A stretch of 64,000 nucleotides of DNA, taken from the NCBI GenBank assembly GCA_963995525.1, contig OZ023206.1:24788362-24852361 (forward strand), written 5' to 3'. Within the stretch, counting starts at the first letter, position 1, and the number at the start of each line of letters is the position of its first letter. Both the position numbers and the translations under genes were made by a program. Under the pieces are notes generated by a model. That model searched no databases. It saw nothing but the letters and a program-made list of their open reading frames with translations, and was not told where the DNA came from. Positions 62,578 through 64,000 of the stretch are shown here, in pieces. Source of the stretch: Escarpia spicata. Lineage: Eukaryota; Annelida; Polychaeta; Sabellida; Siboglinidae.

Positions 62578-64000
62578 CGATCGATGTTCCGCGACGTTCC
62601 ATCGCACGTGAATATACATTATTGTAGATATTATGGCTTTATATTGATGGACATGTTATATTATACCAATAGTTAACTATGTGCGAAGTATCAGTCTCAT
62701 GCGAAGCACACACCGAATGGTACATGAACTTAAAAATCCGCTCCATCGACATTCACACTTTACCCTTAATCACTGACTGACACTGGCTGGATATTTGAGA
62801 CTAGTAAAATAATTGCCTGGATCTAACTAGTAACTATAAGTACTTGCTTTTTTGGATGTCTTGACTTGAGTCACTGGCTGCTTGCACTGTGCACTTTAAA
62901 AATAACACTTCTTTACTGTTTTTCCATGTGTGATGTAATACATTGAATGCTGATTGTAACCAAATATAAATTTAATAATCTTATATTATGTAAATTTAAA
63001 GAGTAGTAATAATTTATGATTTCTGTAGAGAATGCTAAACATTTATATGTATATTGTGACCGTAATAGCCTACATATGTTACCAGGGGGTAAACGCCCAA
63101 AACTGCATGTAGTATGTATAGAAGTATGTATATAAAGAAAAGTATATAAGTTACATCTCTGAAAAGTGTGGAATATGTCTACACATTGACAGAGATCTTC
63201 TAGACCTCTGTGCTAACCGTAGTTTGATAGGGAGCAAGAAAACAAGTACACCGGGTGCATGAACATAGGAGGAACATTTATTTTATTATTTTTGAAAGTT
63301 ATTTAAATAGCCTGGATATTATTTTGATGTGTTATACTTCGCTGTCCATTTTTAGGGTAATACTACTAAAAAAAATCAAATTTAACCAATTTTGGCCATT
63401 CCACTTATGCCTTCACTTCTGTTTCACCACAAATATATGCAAATGACGTCCACACCAATCCAGCCACCACAGACAACAACCGTTGCATTGGCTCTATCGA
63501 GTATCAGTGGTCGCAGTAAAAACAGCTCACTGTCAGGTATTCAGTTCTCTTCCGGAGGCTGGGTGCAGCTCTGAACCATTACAACCAATGTCAGTTTAAG
63601 TAATGGTATTAATGTACTGTTACGTTCTGGTTTGACCAGTCTGATGTGTGTACAATTATTCCATCTTTGTATGATAGGGTGGTTATCAAACTGTCAGCTA
63701 CATAGCACATTTCATTTGCAGTTCATTTGTTCAACTTAATTTTCTTTTTATTTCATTTGGAATGTTTGTATTGCAAACACAAATGTGTATATACACTGTA
63801 CAATGCAAGTAAATATACGTGACAATATAGCCAAGCCTCAGTGATTGTCATTTCATAATAATTATGCTTATGCTGGCGCACAGATCTGCTAAAGGCTGCA
63901 ACTGCTTCAATGTTAATGTTACGTCACATGACATTTTACCTCTGTAATCCCCTGCTGGCTTGCACAGCACAATATACTTATGTTCAGTTACTGATTTGTA
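62578..64000. other. AT-rich end of window, no confident gene
   Basis: A short Ser/Thr-rich frame at 63,446-63,574 is the only hint of coding. It has no recognisable domain. Confidence 0.3.

Noticed and set aside
63446..63574. Possible Ser/Thr-rich plus-strand exon
   Set aside because: The composition is plausible but there is no clear acceptor, no domain and no partner exon in the window.

Overview
The window is animal nuclear DNA. Coding exons have GT-AG introns of hundreds of bases to 11 kb, most of the sequence is AT-rich and non-coding, and there are many eukaryotic transposon remnants (non-LTR retroelements, hAT, TTAA-flanked and Harbinger-like elements, a tRNA-derived SINE) and minisatellites. 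Nothing is prokaryotic. The retroelement fragments and mixed repeats suggest a marine invertebrate (mollusc, annelid or lancelet would fit), but the sequence alone does not fix the phylum.

Two host genes are well supported and converge. On the + strand (466 to about 15.8 or 16.65 kb) is the 3' half of STARD7, a START-domain phosphatidylcholine-transfer protein. Five coding exons join in phase; the earlier exons lie left of the window. Its introns are loaded with tandem arrays: a (TG)n just before an acceptor, a 32-bp minisatellite starting 5 bases after a donor, a roughly 1.3-kb 28-bp array, and further short arrays past the stop. The stop codon overlaps a strong donor that joins in phase to a possible alternative last exon.

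On the - strand (46,960 down to 26,848) is a three-coding-exon gene for a protein of about 2,348 residues. It has AT-hook-like motifs, basic nuclear-localisation stretches, a region resembling the SKI/SNO/DACH homology domain, and a C-x2-C-x11-H-x-H signature with the spacing of the SKI/SNO Smad4-binding domain. I read it as a giant SKI/SNO-like nuclear protein; the family call is inference. Its 5' UTR carries a start-stop uORF and an overlapping uORF, and a likely non-coding first exon and promoter lie near 53.3-53.5 kb.

Layout: 1-16.7 kb STARD7 with nested transposons in its introns; 16.7-26.8 kb intergenic with arrays, a Harbinger-like MITE and a LINE 3' piece; 26.8-53.5 kb the SKI-like gene, whose 11.4-kb intron holds a 1.9-kb hAT-type element with 15-bp perfect TIRs and an 8-bp target duplication; 53.5-64 kb no confident host gene, but simple repeats, duplicated segments, two LINE C-terminal fragments and several CTCF-like motifs. 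No coordinated pathway between the two genes is evident. The most interesting features are the SKI-like gene, the STARD7 splice-site context and the precisely bounded nested insertions.
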